From assembly GCA_002305535.1 (NCBI GenBank), contig DBRE01000111.1, positions 1-64,000 of the forward strand: a DNA stretch of 64,000 nucleotides, in the 5' to 3' direction. The notes beneath the pieces are model-generated. The model worked only from the letters and a program-made list of their open reading frames with translations. It ran no database searches and was not told the origin of the DNA. The translations under genes were made by a program, and so were the position numbers. This DNA comes from Syntrophomonas sp. UBA1376 (lineage in GTDB: Bacteria; Bacillota; Syntrophomonadia; Syntrophomonadales; Syntrophomonadaceae). Of this stretch, positions 8,241 to 16,537 are shown in pieces. Position 1 is the first letter of the stretch, and every line of letters begins with the position of its first letter.

Positions 8241-9071
8241 CTACTCCAACATCTGCCGCATGAACTCAGGCAGGGCGAAGGCCGCTTTGTGTATTTCCTT
8301 ATTATAATACCTTAGCGAGCTTGGTACGGTTTTATTATCAGCAATATTGTCAGCACGATGCTTTTTACTCCCCACTGTAAAGGTCCATGGTCCGCTGACA
8401 TAAGTGGGGATACTAGCTGTATATACCTGAGTTATGGGAAAGACATTTGCCATATTTTTATAGGTATTTTGGAAGTAGTCCGCATAAAACATCGGGGATT
8501 CGGACTGAACTACCAGCATACCTTCCTCATCAAGCAAGTTGGCAAGATCACGATAAAACTTTTCAGTAAACAGCTGTTCAGCCGGCCCCACCGGATCTGA
8601 ACTGTCCACGATAATTACATCATAGGGGCCTTGCTGACCACGAGCAAATTCGATCCCATCAGCTATATAAAGGTTTAAGCGCTCATCGGAAAAAGCCGAG
8701 GCAACTTGCGGAAAGAAACGCTTACTGGCTTTTATCACTTGCTCATCGATTTCTACCATATCGACCGAACGCAGTTCGGGATGGCGCACTACTTCGCGCA
8801 AGGTTCCTCCGTCTCCTCCCCCGATGATCAAAACTCTTGCGGGATGGGGGTGACTTAACATAGGTATATGGACGATCATTTCATGATAAATAAATTCGTC
8901 CTTTTCCGCTATCTGCAGACAGCCATCCAATATTAGAGCTTTTCCAAATTCCACTGTTTCGACCACATCCAGTTTTTGAAAGGGAGTGGTTTCTTGATGC
9001 AGGATACCGGTTATCCCCCAGCGTACTTCATAGCCAGGGGTATGCGACTCATAAATCCAAAAATTGCTCAT
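8241..9071 (-). CDS. speE: Spermidine synthase (polyamine aminopropyltransferase)
   Basis: The enzyme transfers the aminopropyl group of decarboxylated SAM to putrescine. The 276-residue chain shows the N-terminal beta domain (GITGILHQETTPFQ) and the catalytic Rossmann domain with IGGGDGGTLREV, VDMVEIDEQV and IIVDSSDPVGPAE. The last one carries the catalytic aspartate and polyamine-binding residues. ATG at 9071 has GGAGG upstream. The start lies within the preceding gene (23-base overlap), so translation is coupled. A 6-bp inverted repeat spans its stop codon (8209-8214 with 8236-8241). No speD or arginine/agmatine gene is adjacent. Confidence 0.94.
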   Translation of the reverse strand: MSNFWIYESHTPGYEVRWGITGILHQETTPFQKLDVVETVEFGKALILDGCLQIAEKDEFIYHEMIVHIPMLSHPHPARVLIIGGGDGGTLREVVRHPELRSVDMVEIDEQVIKASKRFFPQVASAFSDERLNLYIADGIEFARGQQGPYDVIIVDSSDPVGPAEQLFTEKFYRDLANLLDEEGMLVVQSESPMFYADYFQNTYKNMANVFPITQVYTASIPTYVSGPWTFTVGSKKHRADNIADNKTVPSSLRYYNKEIHKAAFALPEFMRQMLE

Positions 9072-9393
9072 CTTCGGATCCCTCCTTAGCTTCAGTTACT
9101 TGGGTACTAGTACACAGGAGTTCCTCAATGAATTGTATTGAGGCATCTACTTGGGCCTGATCGTTCACATCAGTATTCAAGATAACATCCTTTATCAAGG
9201 CATTGTTTTCTTCACTAAGCGAAAGGTTGACCCATCTATGCAAAACATCAATCAGAGGCCGCTGCTGGTTGGTTACGACCACAAGATCTAGAAGATCTAG
9301 CAGAAAATGCAGTTCCTCATTATTCAGTTTGTTCAATAACGCCTGGTTAGTGATCAGACTGGCGGTCTCATTATAGATCTTTTTCTTCTCCAT
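9049..9393 (-). CDS. Unknown acidic 114-residue protein in the dnaB-speE operon
   Basis: I do not recognise the family. The protein is predicted to be all-helical and acidic, with MEKKKIYNETASLITNQALL at the start and a leucine-rich middle (LHFLLDLLDLVVV). The C-terminal tail is charged and poor in structure. Its start overlaps the DnaB-like stop by one base (TAATG), and its end overlaps speE by 23 bases, so it is tightly embedded in the operon and clearly expressed. It has no signal peptide or membrane segment. It could be an adaptor of the replication pair upstream, but nothing in the sequence shows that. Confidence 0.7.
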   Translation of the reverse strand: MEKKKIYNETASLITNQALLNKLNNEELHFLLDLLDLVVVTNQQRPLIDVLHRWVNLSLSEENNALIKDVILNTDVNDQAQVDASIQFIEELLCTSTQVTEAKEGSEDEQFLDL

Positions 9394-10760
9394 TAGAGAG
9401 AGATCCTTTCTGCATTCTTCATGACCTGACGCTGCAGATCGAAGACTATCGGTATCCTCACCCCACTGCGCCCGTCACGGTTTTTCTCAATATGCAGATA
9501 GTAATTGGGATTACGATATTTTTTCAGTTCTTCGTTTTCCTCCAGCTCTTCACGGGAAATAGGTGCTAGTTTCAACATAAGATCAGATTCGTTTTTCATA
9601 CGCTTGGCCCCCTGTAAAGTGCCATCCGGGTTCAGCTGTACCAAACACATAACCACAATTTTTAGGTTTTGAGCCAGCATTTTAAGAGTTTTGACGATCT
9701 GCTCCAGCATCTGCCACTCTTGCAAGCGAGGATCGATCTTGTCCATTCGGCCAATATAGTCAACGATCATCATATCGATATTCTTCTGGGTCTTGAACTT
9801 GCGTGCCACAGAAACAGCCTTTTCCGGGGTCAGATTCGGGCAGGGATAAGAATAAAAGCCGCTTTCCCGCAGTCGGGAATATCCCTTCAGGATCACAGAC
9901 AATTCATTCTCATTTATATCACCGCTGCGAATTTTATCATGTTCTATGCCGCTTAAAATCGATCCCCAGCGCAGTGCGATCTGTTCCCGACTCATCTCTG
10001 TATTGAGGTACAGAACCGTTGAATTATGATCTACGGCCACCGATCGAGCCGCATGTAGGGCAAAGGTGGTCTTGCCATGTCCGGTTTGGGCACCTAATAT
10101 AATGAGATCACCTGGTTTGTACCCTAGGGTTATATGATTCAAGTCATCAAAACCAGTCGGCAATCCATATAAAGGCATGACTCCGCGATATTTTTCTCTG
10201 ATTTCCTTAAACTGCAGGAAGCGGCGTTCGACCTCCTGATAACCCAGGGTGGCCACATCGGCAGGAGTATCAATATTATCATCAACATCCAGAGCGGTTA
10301 AATTGGTTAGTTCCTCTTCAGCTGCCATCAGTATATCATCGGCTTCCAAGTCTTTCCCTTCAACCAAGACCTGGGTACTACGGCGCAGAAAGGATTCAAA
10401 CTTGCGTAGCCTGGACTTATCTTTAACTCGTTTCACCCAGTAACGAATGTTTTCGTCATCAATATAGTGCTCAGCAATGTATTTGATCTCTTCTATATCA
10501 CGAGGATTGGTAAGGATACCCAGACTATGTCCCTCTTTGAGGAGCTCTACATAGGTGGGACGGATATCTCTTTCAAACAGACTGGAGATCAGTTCAAAAA
10601 TTGTAGCATGCCGGGGGGAATAGAAATCTAGCGCTGTAAGAAGATGATAAGCTTCCACACAAGCCTCTTCAGAATGAAGCATAGAGGAGAGAACCCGACG
10701 CTCGCTTTCTAAGTCATATAATACTTCTTCAGAATAGGACTGCGGAAAGGCTTGATTCAC
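9393..10760 (-). CDS. DnaB-type replicative helicase
   Basis: This is a hexameric 5'-3' DNA helicase of the RecA-fold DnaB family, 455 residues long. The N-terminal helical domain (LESERRVLSSMLHSEEACVE) is at about residues 12-110. The C-terminal motor has Walker A GAQTGHGKTTFALHAA, Walker B MMIVDYIGRM and late motifs including LMLKLAPISREE and NRDGRSG. The Walker A differs from the common GARPSMGKT form, which points to a divergent or second DnaB. GTG at 10760 is chosen for the AGGAGGT 10 bases upstream. The DnaD-like gene lies just upstream with a terminator-like hairpin between. Chromosomal primosome or former phage replication module are both possible. Confidence 0.85.
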   Translation of the reverse strand: MNQAFPQSYSEEVLYDLESERRVLSSMLHSEEACVEAYHLLTALDFYSPRHATIFELISSLFERDIRPTYVELLKEGHSLGILTNPRDIEEIKYIAEHYIDDENIRYWVKRVKDKSRLRKFESFLRRSTQVLVEGKDLEADDILMAAEEELTNLTALDVDDNIDTPADVATLGYQEVERRFLQFKEIREKYRGVMPLYGLPTGFDDLNHITLGYKPGDLIILGAQTGHGKTTFALHAARSVAVDHNSTVLYLNTEMSREQIALRWGSILSGIEHDKIRSGDINENELSVILKGYSRLRESGFYSYPCPNLTPEKAVSVARKFKTQKNIDMMIVDYIGRMDKIDPRLQEWQMLEQIVKTLKMLAQNLKIVVMCLVQLNPDGTLQGAKRMKNESDLMLKLAPISREELEENEELKKYRNPNYYLHIEKNRDGRSGVRIPIVFDLQRQVMKNAERISL

Positions 10761-10780
10761 AGGCTTAGTAACCTCCTAAT

Positions 10781-10806
10781 AAAAAATCGGGATATTAACC
10801 CCGATT
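10781..10806 (-). terminator. Terminator or attenuator between the DnaD-like and DnaB-like genes
   Basis: AATCGGG (10785-10791) and CCCGATT (10800-10806) form a stem. On the minus strand it runs straight into six U ending at 10781, just before the DnaB-like ribosome binding site. It would end most transcription from the DnaD-like gene, or attenuate it into the helicase gene. Confidence 0.75.
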
Positions 10807-10821
10807 CTTATTATACATCAC

Positions 10822-11958
10822 TTATGAATTACTTTTTAGTTCTTCCAAGCGCGCTGGAGAAACGTATATTTCATAATCAGTTGTTTCCGTTGGTTTTTTG
10901 TAAGTTGGTTTATCAGTCTTCGTGCGCTTCTTATGTTCTTTTATCTCCCGGTCAGCATCTTCCGGCAACCTGATTTCCTTAGTCATCCAGTTGTAAAGCA
11001 CGCTGTCGATGTACTCCAGACCACCATTTTTGGTGCGTTGGCACATTATCTCGCCGGCTTTCATGATCATCAGATGAGAAAAGCCCCAATCGTAGCGCCA
11101 CTTATGATAAATATTCTTGCGTGCTTCAGCATTCATATCGATGCCGGTGAATTTCCCGAATTCCATAACATCAGGATCAAACTGGTTTTGGGGTAGTTTA
11201 CCAGCGGACTTGTCATCCACAAATTTCTTAAAATAGTTTTCTAAACCCTCTACACTGCTAATTGAATACTCGTTTAAGTCTTTGGCAATGCGAGAAATAT
11301 GACGGGGATTGTAGATATTCCTCTCAAAGCACATCTCCAACATGCATAACAAAAAATCAGGTTTCATAGCCAGTTCTTCCAGCCAGCGTTTTAATTCGTT
11401 GGCCATTTTCAAGCTCATCAAATTACCGGTCTTTTTAGATATGAAATCGGCTACCTTTTTGAAGTTGCCATCTGATTGAGACAATAAATCCGGGATACTG
11501 CGGTTCTTTTCTTCTTCCAGAGCTAACTCCAATTGCTCAATCTTAAGAAGGTACCCGTTGATCATATCATCGACAGCGGCATCCGAAGCAGCGGTCAGGG
11601 AGTTGTGATCACGAATGATCAACTTCTCTAACTTGCTAAACAGTGGTTCCAGCTTCACCCGTTTATCATTAAAGCTACCGCCTTCACTCTGTAGGTTTAT
11701 GAGTGATAGACGATGGAGACGATTTAGTGTTCTGGACAATTTTTGTTTGCTGATCAGAGGACACAACTGCAAAACTTGTCCCACACTTACTCCATTTTGA
11801 TACAGCGGTTTGGAATTTTCATATGTATAGAAGATAGCAGCGAAAACACCAATGTCTTCAATAGTGATGTCTAGTTCTCGACCATAACAGAATAGTACAG
11901 CGGGAACACTTGCTTGTCCCCAACGAAGAATTTCCACAGAAGCAGATAAGTTGTGCAT
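10822..11958 (-). CDS. DnaD/DnaB-like primosome protein
   Basis: This 378-residue protein ends with a DnaD-type domain: KWRYDWGFSHLMIMKAGEIM and NGGLEYIDSVLYNWM around residues 285-325 are the family hallmark. The N-terminal 110 residues look like a winged helix (VGQVLQLCPLISKQKLSRTLNRL), followed by a coiled-coil stretch near residues 135-155. Such proteins load the helicase onto DNA in Firmicutes. Neighbourhood to a DnaB-type helicase supports a helicase-loading role. ATG at 11958 follows a GGGGGAAA ribosome site. A perfect 16-bp palindrome lies 73 bases upstream and may be an operator. Confidence 0.8.
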   Translation of the reverse strand: MHNLSASVEILRWGQASVPAVLFCYGRELDITIEDIGVFAAIFYTYENSKPLYQNGVSVGQVLQLCPLISKQKLSRTLNRLHRLSLINLQSEGGSFNDKRVKLEPLFSKLEKLIIRDHNSLTAASDAAVDDMINGYLLKIEQLELALEEEKNRSIPDLLSQSDGNFKKVADFISKKTGNLMSLKMANELKRWLEELAMKPDFLLCMLEMCFERNIYNPRHISRIAKDLNEYSISSVEGLENYFKKFVDDKSAGKLPQNQFDPDVMEFGKFTGIDMNAEARKNIYHKWRYDWGFSHLMIMKAGEIMCQRTKNGGLEYIDSVLYNWMTKEIRLPEDADREIKEHKKRTKTDKPTYKKPTETTDYEIYVSPARLEELKSNS

Positions 11959-12030
11959 GAAATTTCCCCCAGGGTTTGAAGTATAAAAAGTATAGCACTG
12001 TCAGGTTGAAGCAAACAAGGATCAATAATA

Positions 12031-12046
12031 TTGAAATTGATTTCAA
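12031..12046. promoter_or_regulatory. Perfect palindrome upstream of the DnaD-like gene, candidate operator
   Basis: TTGAAAT-TG-ATTTCAA is a perfect 7-bp dyad with a 2-base centre. A looser TTCAA/TTGAA pair lies at 12096-12112. Both lie where the promoter of the DnaD-like gene should be. No regulator is identified. Confidence 0.4.
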
Positions 12047-12137
12047 ATACTATGATTGCAGACAATAAACGACCACCAGAGGAACAGGTCATCATTTCAA
12101 GTCTAGTTTGAAGTTTGACTGGTGGAGATTTCCACCA

Positions 12138-12166
12138 ACAAAAAGCCGCACAATTAAGTACGGCTT
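12138..12166 (-). terminator. Terminator after the beta-CASP nuclease gene
   Basis: AAGCCG (12143-12148) pairs with CGGCTT (12161-12166), and on the minus strand UUUUUG follows. It lies 20 bases past the stop codon. Another hairpin, TGGTGGA/TCCACCA at 12120-12137, follows immediately. Confidence 0.75.
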
Positions 12167-12187
12167 AACTACTAAACAATTGTTGGG

Positions 12188-13768
12188 TTAGCGGAGGGCT
12201 GATGATATTTTTTCCATCTTTTCGATCAATTCATCATAATTCTCAGCAGTCCAATTTTGCTTAAATAACTCATTGAGCTTGGAGCGTAAATCCAGATACA
12301 TCTTCTCAGCGATCAAAGCTTTACTGATTTCGTCTCCCTTTGATTCAGTCTTGGGCTGGATACGGTCACTAGGGGTCAATACATGTTGATCCATCCAGTC
12401 TGGAATGTAAACGGGTAAATGCAATTCTTGGCGAATACTTTCAGCCAGAATTTGCTGGCCTTGTTCCTCACCATGGACAAGAAATACACCTTTGGGAGGA
12501 ACGGTGAAACATTTCAACCAATTCAGCAGCCCAGCCTGATCAGCATGAGAAGAGTATAATTGTATAGTGCGTATTTCTGCTTTAACAGCCACCTGTTCAC
12601 CGTGAATGGTCACCAGTTTCTCCCCTTCGATAATGCGTCTGCCTAGAGTTCCTTCGGCCTGAAAACCAACGAACAGGATGGTGCTCTCAGGACGCCATAG
12701 ATTGTGCTTGAGGTGATGCTTTATCCGTCCGGCATCGCACATACCACTAGCGGAAATAATAATACTGTTTCCCATTATGCTATTGAGTTGAACCGATTCT
12801 TCCTGGGAAGGAGTAAATTTTAAGTTGGGCAGCTTCAAGGGGTGGTTACCCTCATCCAGCATCTGAGTGGCTTCCTGATCGTAGTATTCGATATGCTCTT
12901 CAAATATTTGTGTAGCCGCTATCGCCAGAGGACTGTCGATATAAATATCGATATTGGGATCCAGTTCACCTTGCAAGTAAAGTTGGTTTAAGTCATAGAG
13001 GATGTCCTGAGTACGTTCCACGGCAAAAGCAGGTATTATGAGATTACCTCCTTTAGCCATGGTCTCTTTGATGATAAGATTAAATTCATCTATGCGTTTG
13101 CCTAGTTCCTCATGGAATCGACTCCCGTAGGTTGACTCCATGACTACGTAGTCAGCATCTTCTATCATGGTCGGGTCTTTGACTATAGGCTTATTAAGAT
13201 TACCCAAATCGCCTGTAAACACAAGTTTAAGGGATTGTTCGTTTTCTTCTGTCCATAGCTCCACTATACAGGAACCTAAAATGTGTCCGGCATCTCGCAG
13301 TCTCACCTTAACAGTCGGGGCTAGTTCTATGATCTCATCCAACTGTAAATAGCGAAACTGTTTCAGTGATTCTAACGCATCTTCCACCGTGTAGATAGGT
13401 TCGATCAATGGTTTACCGGCACGCCTGTATTTGCGATTTTTGCGCTCCACTTCACATTCTTGGATATACCCTGAATCAGGCATTAAAATACTGGCCAACT
13501 CCTGGGTGGGCTTGCTGCAATAAATTGGTCCGCTAAAGCCATGTTTACAAAGTTTGGGAACTAAGCCAATATGATCGATATGAGCATGGGTAAGAATCAG
13601 AAAGTCTATGGACTGGGGATCAACACCGAAATCCTGGTAATTGCGTTCTTTGATTTGCTTGGGACCCTGAAACAGACCACAGTCTATCGCAAAGCGCGTG
13701 CTGCCGGTATCTACCACAAAAAAAGAACCCGTTACTGTTCGAGTAGCGCCTAAAAAAGTGATTTTCAT
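12188..13768 (-). CDS. Metallo-beta-lactamase/beta-CASP ribonuclease-like protein (CPSF-type)
   Basis: This 526-residue protein belongs to the CPSF73/RNase J superfamily of zinc-dependent RNA nucleases. LTHAHIDHIGLVPKL (residues about 58-72) is the HxHxDH zinc motif, AGHILGS and FTGDLG supply further ligands, and VMESTYGSR opens the beta-CASP part. Late motifs are SPLAIAAT, ISASGMCDAG and HSYSSHAD-like LYSSHADQAG. The form with C-terminal VHGEE is the CPSF-like bacterial branch rather than RNase J. A role in RNA 3'-end or 5'-end processing is expected but the substrate is unknown. ATG at 13768 has GGAGGA 12 bases upstream. The gene appears monocistronic, with its own terminator. Confidence 0.88.
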   Translation of the reverse strand: MKITFLGATRTVTGSFFVVDTGSTRFAIDCGLFQGPKQIKERNYQDFGVDPQSIDFLILTHAHIDHIGLVPKLCKHGFSGPIYCSKPTQELASILMPDSGYIQECEVERKNRKYRRAGKPLIEPIYTVEDALESLKQFRYLQLDEIIELAPTVKVRLRDAGHILGSCIVELWTEENEQSLKLVFTGDLGNLNKPIVKDPTMIEDADYVVMESTYGSRFHEELGKRIDEFNLIIKETMAKGGNLIIPAFAVERTQDILYDLNQLYLQGELDPNIDIYIDSPLAIAATQIFEEHIEYYDQEATQMLDEGNHPLKLPNLKFTPSQEESVQLNSIMGNSIIISASGMCDAGRIKHHLKHNLWRPESTILFVGFQAEGTLGRRIIEGEKLVTIHGEQVAVKAEIRTIQLYSSHADQAGLLNWLKCFTVPPKGVFLVHGEEQGQQILAESIRQELHLPVYIPDWMDQHVLTPSDRIQPKTESKGDEISKALIAEKMYLDLRSKLNELFKQNWTAENYDELIEKMEKISSALR

Positions 13769-13836
13769 GATTGTGTATTATCCTCCAAATAGTTGCGGTG
13801 GTTAACAATATTGTAATTTTTTTTATTATATATCTA

Positions 13837-14313
13837 TTATACCGCAACGATTTGTCGGGCGTCCTTCTTTTTCCCCAATTTGTTGTACTCTTGTTGAAAG
13901 TTGATTACTTCCCTGCGAATTACAGTGGGATTGCCTTGCTTCAAAACTTCCTCAAGGTTTTCAAAACTGATGCGTCCAAATTCGCGCACTACTTCGTTAC
14001 TATCCAAATCATCCACCACTTCCAGGTAGCGATTATGAACCTGTTCAAATATGGCATAATACAGTTCCTTTATCTGGCTTATTCTCTTTTGTAACGGGCC
14101 AATATCAAAGTCATCACGCTCCACTAAAAAGACTATACTGTGCAAGAGGTTGGCCAGTAGTTTATTTTGGAATATGGCTACCATTACTTCCCGACGGTAT
14201 TGTTTAGTCAAAACATAGCGGGTGTATTCTCTCACTTCTCTTTTCCCGGAAGGAGTCAGCAGATCCAGCATATTGATAATTTCAATGTCCCCGGCAGTTA
14301 TATCAGCAAACAC
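13837..14313 (-). CDS. Unknown 158-residue helical protein with a masked ribosome binding site
   Basis: The family is not recognised. The protein is predicted to be mostly helical and soluble (MLDLLTPSGKREVREYTRYV near the start, LGKKKDARQIVAV at the end). It has no cysteine cluster or membrane segment. The start is GTG at 14313 with AAGGAGG 7 bases upstream. An ATG two bases upstream is out of frame and stops after five codons. The 13-bp hairpin at 14318-14347 buries the ribosome binding site, so translation is probably conditional. The gene lies between the aminotransferase operon and the nuclease gene and could be reached by read-through from either promoter region. Confidence 0.65.
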   Translation of the reverse strand: MFADITAGDIEIINMLDLLTPSGKREVREYTRYVLTKQYRREVMVAIFQNKLLANLLHSIVFLVERDDFDIGPLQKRISQIKELYYAIFEQVHNRYLEVVDDLDSNEVVREFGRISFENLEEVLKQGNPTVIRREVINFQQEYNKLGKKKDARQIVAV

Positions 14314-14317
14314 ATGA

Positions 14318-14347
14318 AAACCTCCTTTAGCTGTCTAAAAGAGGTTT
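14318..14347 (-). promoter_or_regulatory. Hairpin that sequesters the ribosome binding site
   Basis: On the minus-strand RNA, AAACCUCUUUUAG pairs with CUAAAGGAGGUUU around an ACAG loop. The 13 pairs are unbroken, one of them G-U. The paired AAGGAGG is the ribosome binding site of the GTG start at 14313. It may double as a weak terminator for the aminotransferase operon, since UUUUC follows. Translational control (thermosensor, protein binding or antisense) is inference. Confidence 0.6.
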
Positions 14348-14450
14348 CCACCCACCGACTTCAATTCCTTTAGTTAATTATCGTAATATTAATAGGCATT
14401 TCTAACGATTTCGTTCTATTTCATCATAAAACCTTTGCGAATTTTGCCAC

Positions 14451-15626
14451 TTAAGCGGGTCGATGTCGACGCAGGAAATTCCCCATTCTCTCGATGGCAG
14501 TCTCAATGTTGGGAATACTGGCAGCATAACAACAGCGTATGAAACCTTCGCCATTGGTGCCAAAGGCATTACCCGGCACTACAGCTACCTGTTCTTCGGT
14601 TAGCAACTGTTCACAGAAGTCTTCACTACTCAAGCCAGACACCTTAATGGATGGGAAACAATAGAATGCTCCTTGGGGTTCAAAACAGTCCAGGCCTATT
14701 TCACGAAAGCCCTTAAGAATTATTTTACGGCGGTTGTTATAATCTGCCACCATTTTGACCATCTCGGTATTCCCATTGCGCAGGGCTTCTATGGCAGCTT
14801 TTTGACCCATGATAGGGGCACACATTATCGTATACTGATGCACTTTATTCATAGCCGAGATCAGATCCTTATTCCCACAGGCATAGCCAATTCTCCATCC
14901 AGTCATAGCATAAGCCTTGGAAAAGCCGTTCATCACCAGAGTACGGTCACGCATACCGGGAAATGATGCAATGGAAACATGCTGGCCCTGGTAAGTGAGT
15001 TCACAGTATATTTCATCGGATATAACGATCAAATCATGTTTCTTAATAATATCCACCAGAGGCTGCAGATCATCAGCTGTCATTATCCCACCAGTGGGAT
15101 TGTTGGGATAGGCCAAAATCAGTACTTTACTGCGAGGAGTTATACAACTCTCTAAAACATCAGGCTTGAGGCGGTATTCATCTTGGTCATAAGTTGGAAC
15201 CGCCACTGGTTTACCATAAGCCAGAGTGGCACCTGGAGCATAGGAAACAAAGCAGGGTTCAGGCACCAGTACCTCATCTCCCGGTTCCAGCAATACCCGC
15301 AAAGCTAAATCTACGGCTTCACTGACCCCTATAGTAACCAGTACCTCGTTAGCCGGCGAATACTCCACTCCAATCTTCCTCTTTTGATAGGCGGCTATCT
15401 CTTCTCGAAGCTCCAGAAGACCGGCATTGGATGTATACATGGTATAGCCTTTCTCCAGAGAATAAAAGCATTCTTCTCTGATATGCCAGGGCGTAACATA
15501 ATCCGGTTCCCCTACTCCCAGAGAAATTGCTCCTTCGGTCTGAATTACTAAGTCAAAAAACTTTCGTATACCAGAAGGAGGTATTGAGTTAACCACCTGG
15601 GAAATGTATTTGCTCATGTCGCTCAC
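14451..15626 (-). CDS. Class I PLP aminotransferase, probable alanine aminotransferase
   Basis: This 391-residue fold type I aminotransferase shows SLGVGEPDYVTPWHIRE near residue 35, ILAYPNNPTGG in the middle, the cofactor lysine in MNGFSKAYAMTGWRIGY, and the arginine that binds the substrate carboxylate near EGFIRCCYA at the end. Sequence alone leaves the substrate open among alanine, aspartate and aromatic amino acids. The T-box in front of the operon reads as alanine-specific, which makes glutamate-pyruvate transamination the best guess. Its ATG overlaps the lrp stop (ATGA), so both are made from one RNA. Confidence 0.85.
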   Translation of the reverse strand: MSDMSKYISQVVNSIPPSGIRKFFDLVIQTEGAISLGVGEPDYVTPWHIREECFYSLEKGYTMYTSNAGLLELREEIAAYQKRKIGVEYSPANEVLVTIGVSEAVDLALRVLLEPGDEVLVPEPCFVSYAPGATLAYGKPVAVPTYDQDEYRLKPDVLESCITPRSKVLILAYPNNPTGGIMTADDLQPLVDIIKKHDLIVISDEIYCELTYQGQHVSIASFPGMRDRTLVMNGFSKAYAMTGWRIGYACGNKDLISAMNKVHQYTIMCAPIMGQKAAIEALRNGNTEMVKMVADYNNRRKIILKGFREIGLDCFEPQGAFYCFPSIKVSGLSSEDFCEQLLTEEQVAVVPGNAFGTNGEGFIRCCYAASIPNIETAIERMGNFLRRHRPA

Positions 15627-16111
15627 GGACTGACCACCAGCCTTCTATCCTGTTGGGGTTCTTCAAATATAAAGTTGTCTTGCTTGTAGCGCTTTAACAC
15701 AAAGTGGGTGACTGTACTCTGAACCTGATCAATGGTGGAAAGTTTATGAGAAACAAACCAGGCAATGTCTTTCATAGTTTCGCCTTGGACGGTCACTGAT
15801 AGATCATAAGTCCCACTCATGAGATAAACACAGCGCACTTCAGGAAAACGGCTAATACGTTCCGCTGTACGATTGAAGCCCACTTCCCTTTCCGGAACCA
15901 GTTTTACATCGATCATGGCGGTTACTCCGTCAACCCCCAGCTTATCCCAATCAATGATGGCGTTGTAACCTAATATGACCTTTTCTTGCTCTAATTTTGT
16001 CAGTATATCAGTAATGCGCTCCTCATCCTGTTCGAGTATGGTGGCTATGGTTTTGATACTCATCTTGGCATCACTTTCCAAGAGACTAAGCACCTTTTTT
16101 TCCAGTTCCAT
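15623..16111 (-). CDS. Lrp/AsnC-family transcriptional regulator
   Basis: This 162-residue protein has an N-terminal winged helix (LEKKVLSLLESDAKMSIKTIA and DEERITDILTKLEQEKVILGY) and a C-terminal RAM ligand-binding domain (VRCVYLMSGTYDLSVTVQGE). Family members bind amino acids and act as feast/famine regulators. It is the first gene behind the T-box and overlaps the aminotransferase by 4 bases, so it most likely senses the amino acid that the aminotransferase makes or uses. The target operator is not seen. Confidence 0.9.
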   Translation of the reverse strand: MELEKKVLSLLESDAKMSIKTIATILEQDEERITDILTKLEQEKVILGYNAIIDWDKLGVDGVTAMIDVKLVPEREVGFNRTAERISRFPEVRCVYLMSGTYDLSVTVQGETMKDIAWFVSHKLSTIDQVQSTVTHFVLKRYKQDNFIFEEPQQDRRLVVSP

Positions 16112-16140
16112 GTTCGTCCTCCTTCAGCCTTATTATGATA

Positions 16141-16382
16141 AAAACAAAAAATCTCATCCCCTATGAAGGGACGAGAGTTTTCCCGCGGTACCACCCTAGT
16201 TGGCTATGCCCACTTGAGCCCTGTAACGGCGGGTACCGTCTGATTTGGTATGGTTGCCCATAGTACATCAGCACTCCCAGGTGGCCTTCACTGTGTCCAG
16301 TCACCGGCTTTCACCTACCCCGGCTCTCTGCTAACCTTCTCACAATTACTCATCTGGTCATCGTGTTCACTTATACTAATTT
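16141..16382 (-). ncRNA. T-box leader, probably alanine-specific
   Basis: On the minus strand AGGGTGGTACCGCGG (16183-16197) is the T-box core. A stem I with GAGTA, AGAGAGCCGG and GGTGAAAGCCGG precedes it. Stem I pairs ATTGTG with CACAGT, leaving GAAGGCCAC opposite GAGTA in the specifier loop. GCC followed by a purine gives alanine. The core reads UGGU, which matches a tRNA discriminator A (Ala) and not the U of tRNA-Gly, so the alternative GGC reading is disfavoured. The terminator is TCTCGTCCC/GGGGATGAGA (16151-16176) with a U-rich tail. Uncharged tRNA-Ala would switch on lrp and the aminotransferase. Confidence 0.9.
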
Positions 16383-16388
16383 TAATAT

Positions 16389-16417
16389 ATCCTAGCATTG
16401 CCAGGGTCTGCCGTCAA
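16389..16417 (-). promoter_or_regulatory. Sigma-A type promoter of the T-box operon
   Basis: The -35 is TTGACG (16417-16412), the spacer 17 bases, and the -10 is TAGGAT (16394-16389). It would start RNA about 16382, just ahead of stem I of the T-box. Confidence 0.7.
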
Positions 16418-16537
16418 GGACATTTGGCTCAGAAACTTTTCTTCGCCATAATTCGCCATCTCAGGTAATATTTCTTTGAACTATTCCTGGATAGTTTGCA
16501 TATTATTACTCTAGACTTTCATCCGGAGGTGTCCACT

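Noticed and set aside
16259..16275. Glycine (GGC) reading of the T-box specifier
   Set aside because: The GGC frame is followed by a pyrimidine, and the T-box UGGU does not match the discriminator U of tRNA-Gly. GCC with UGGU fits tRNA-Ala.
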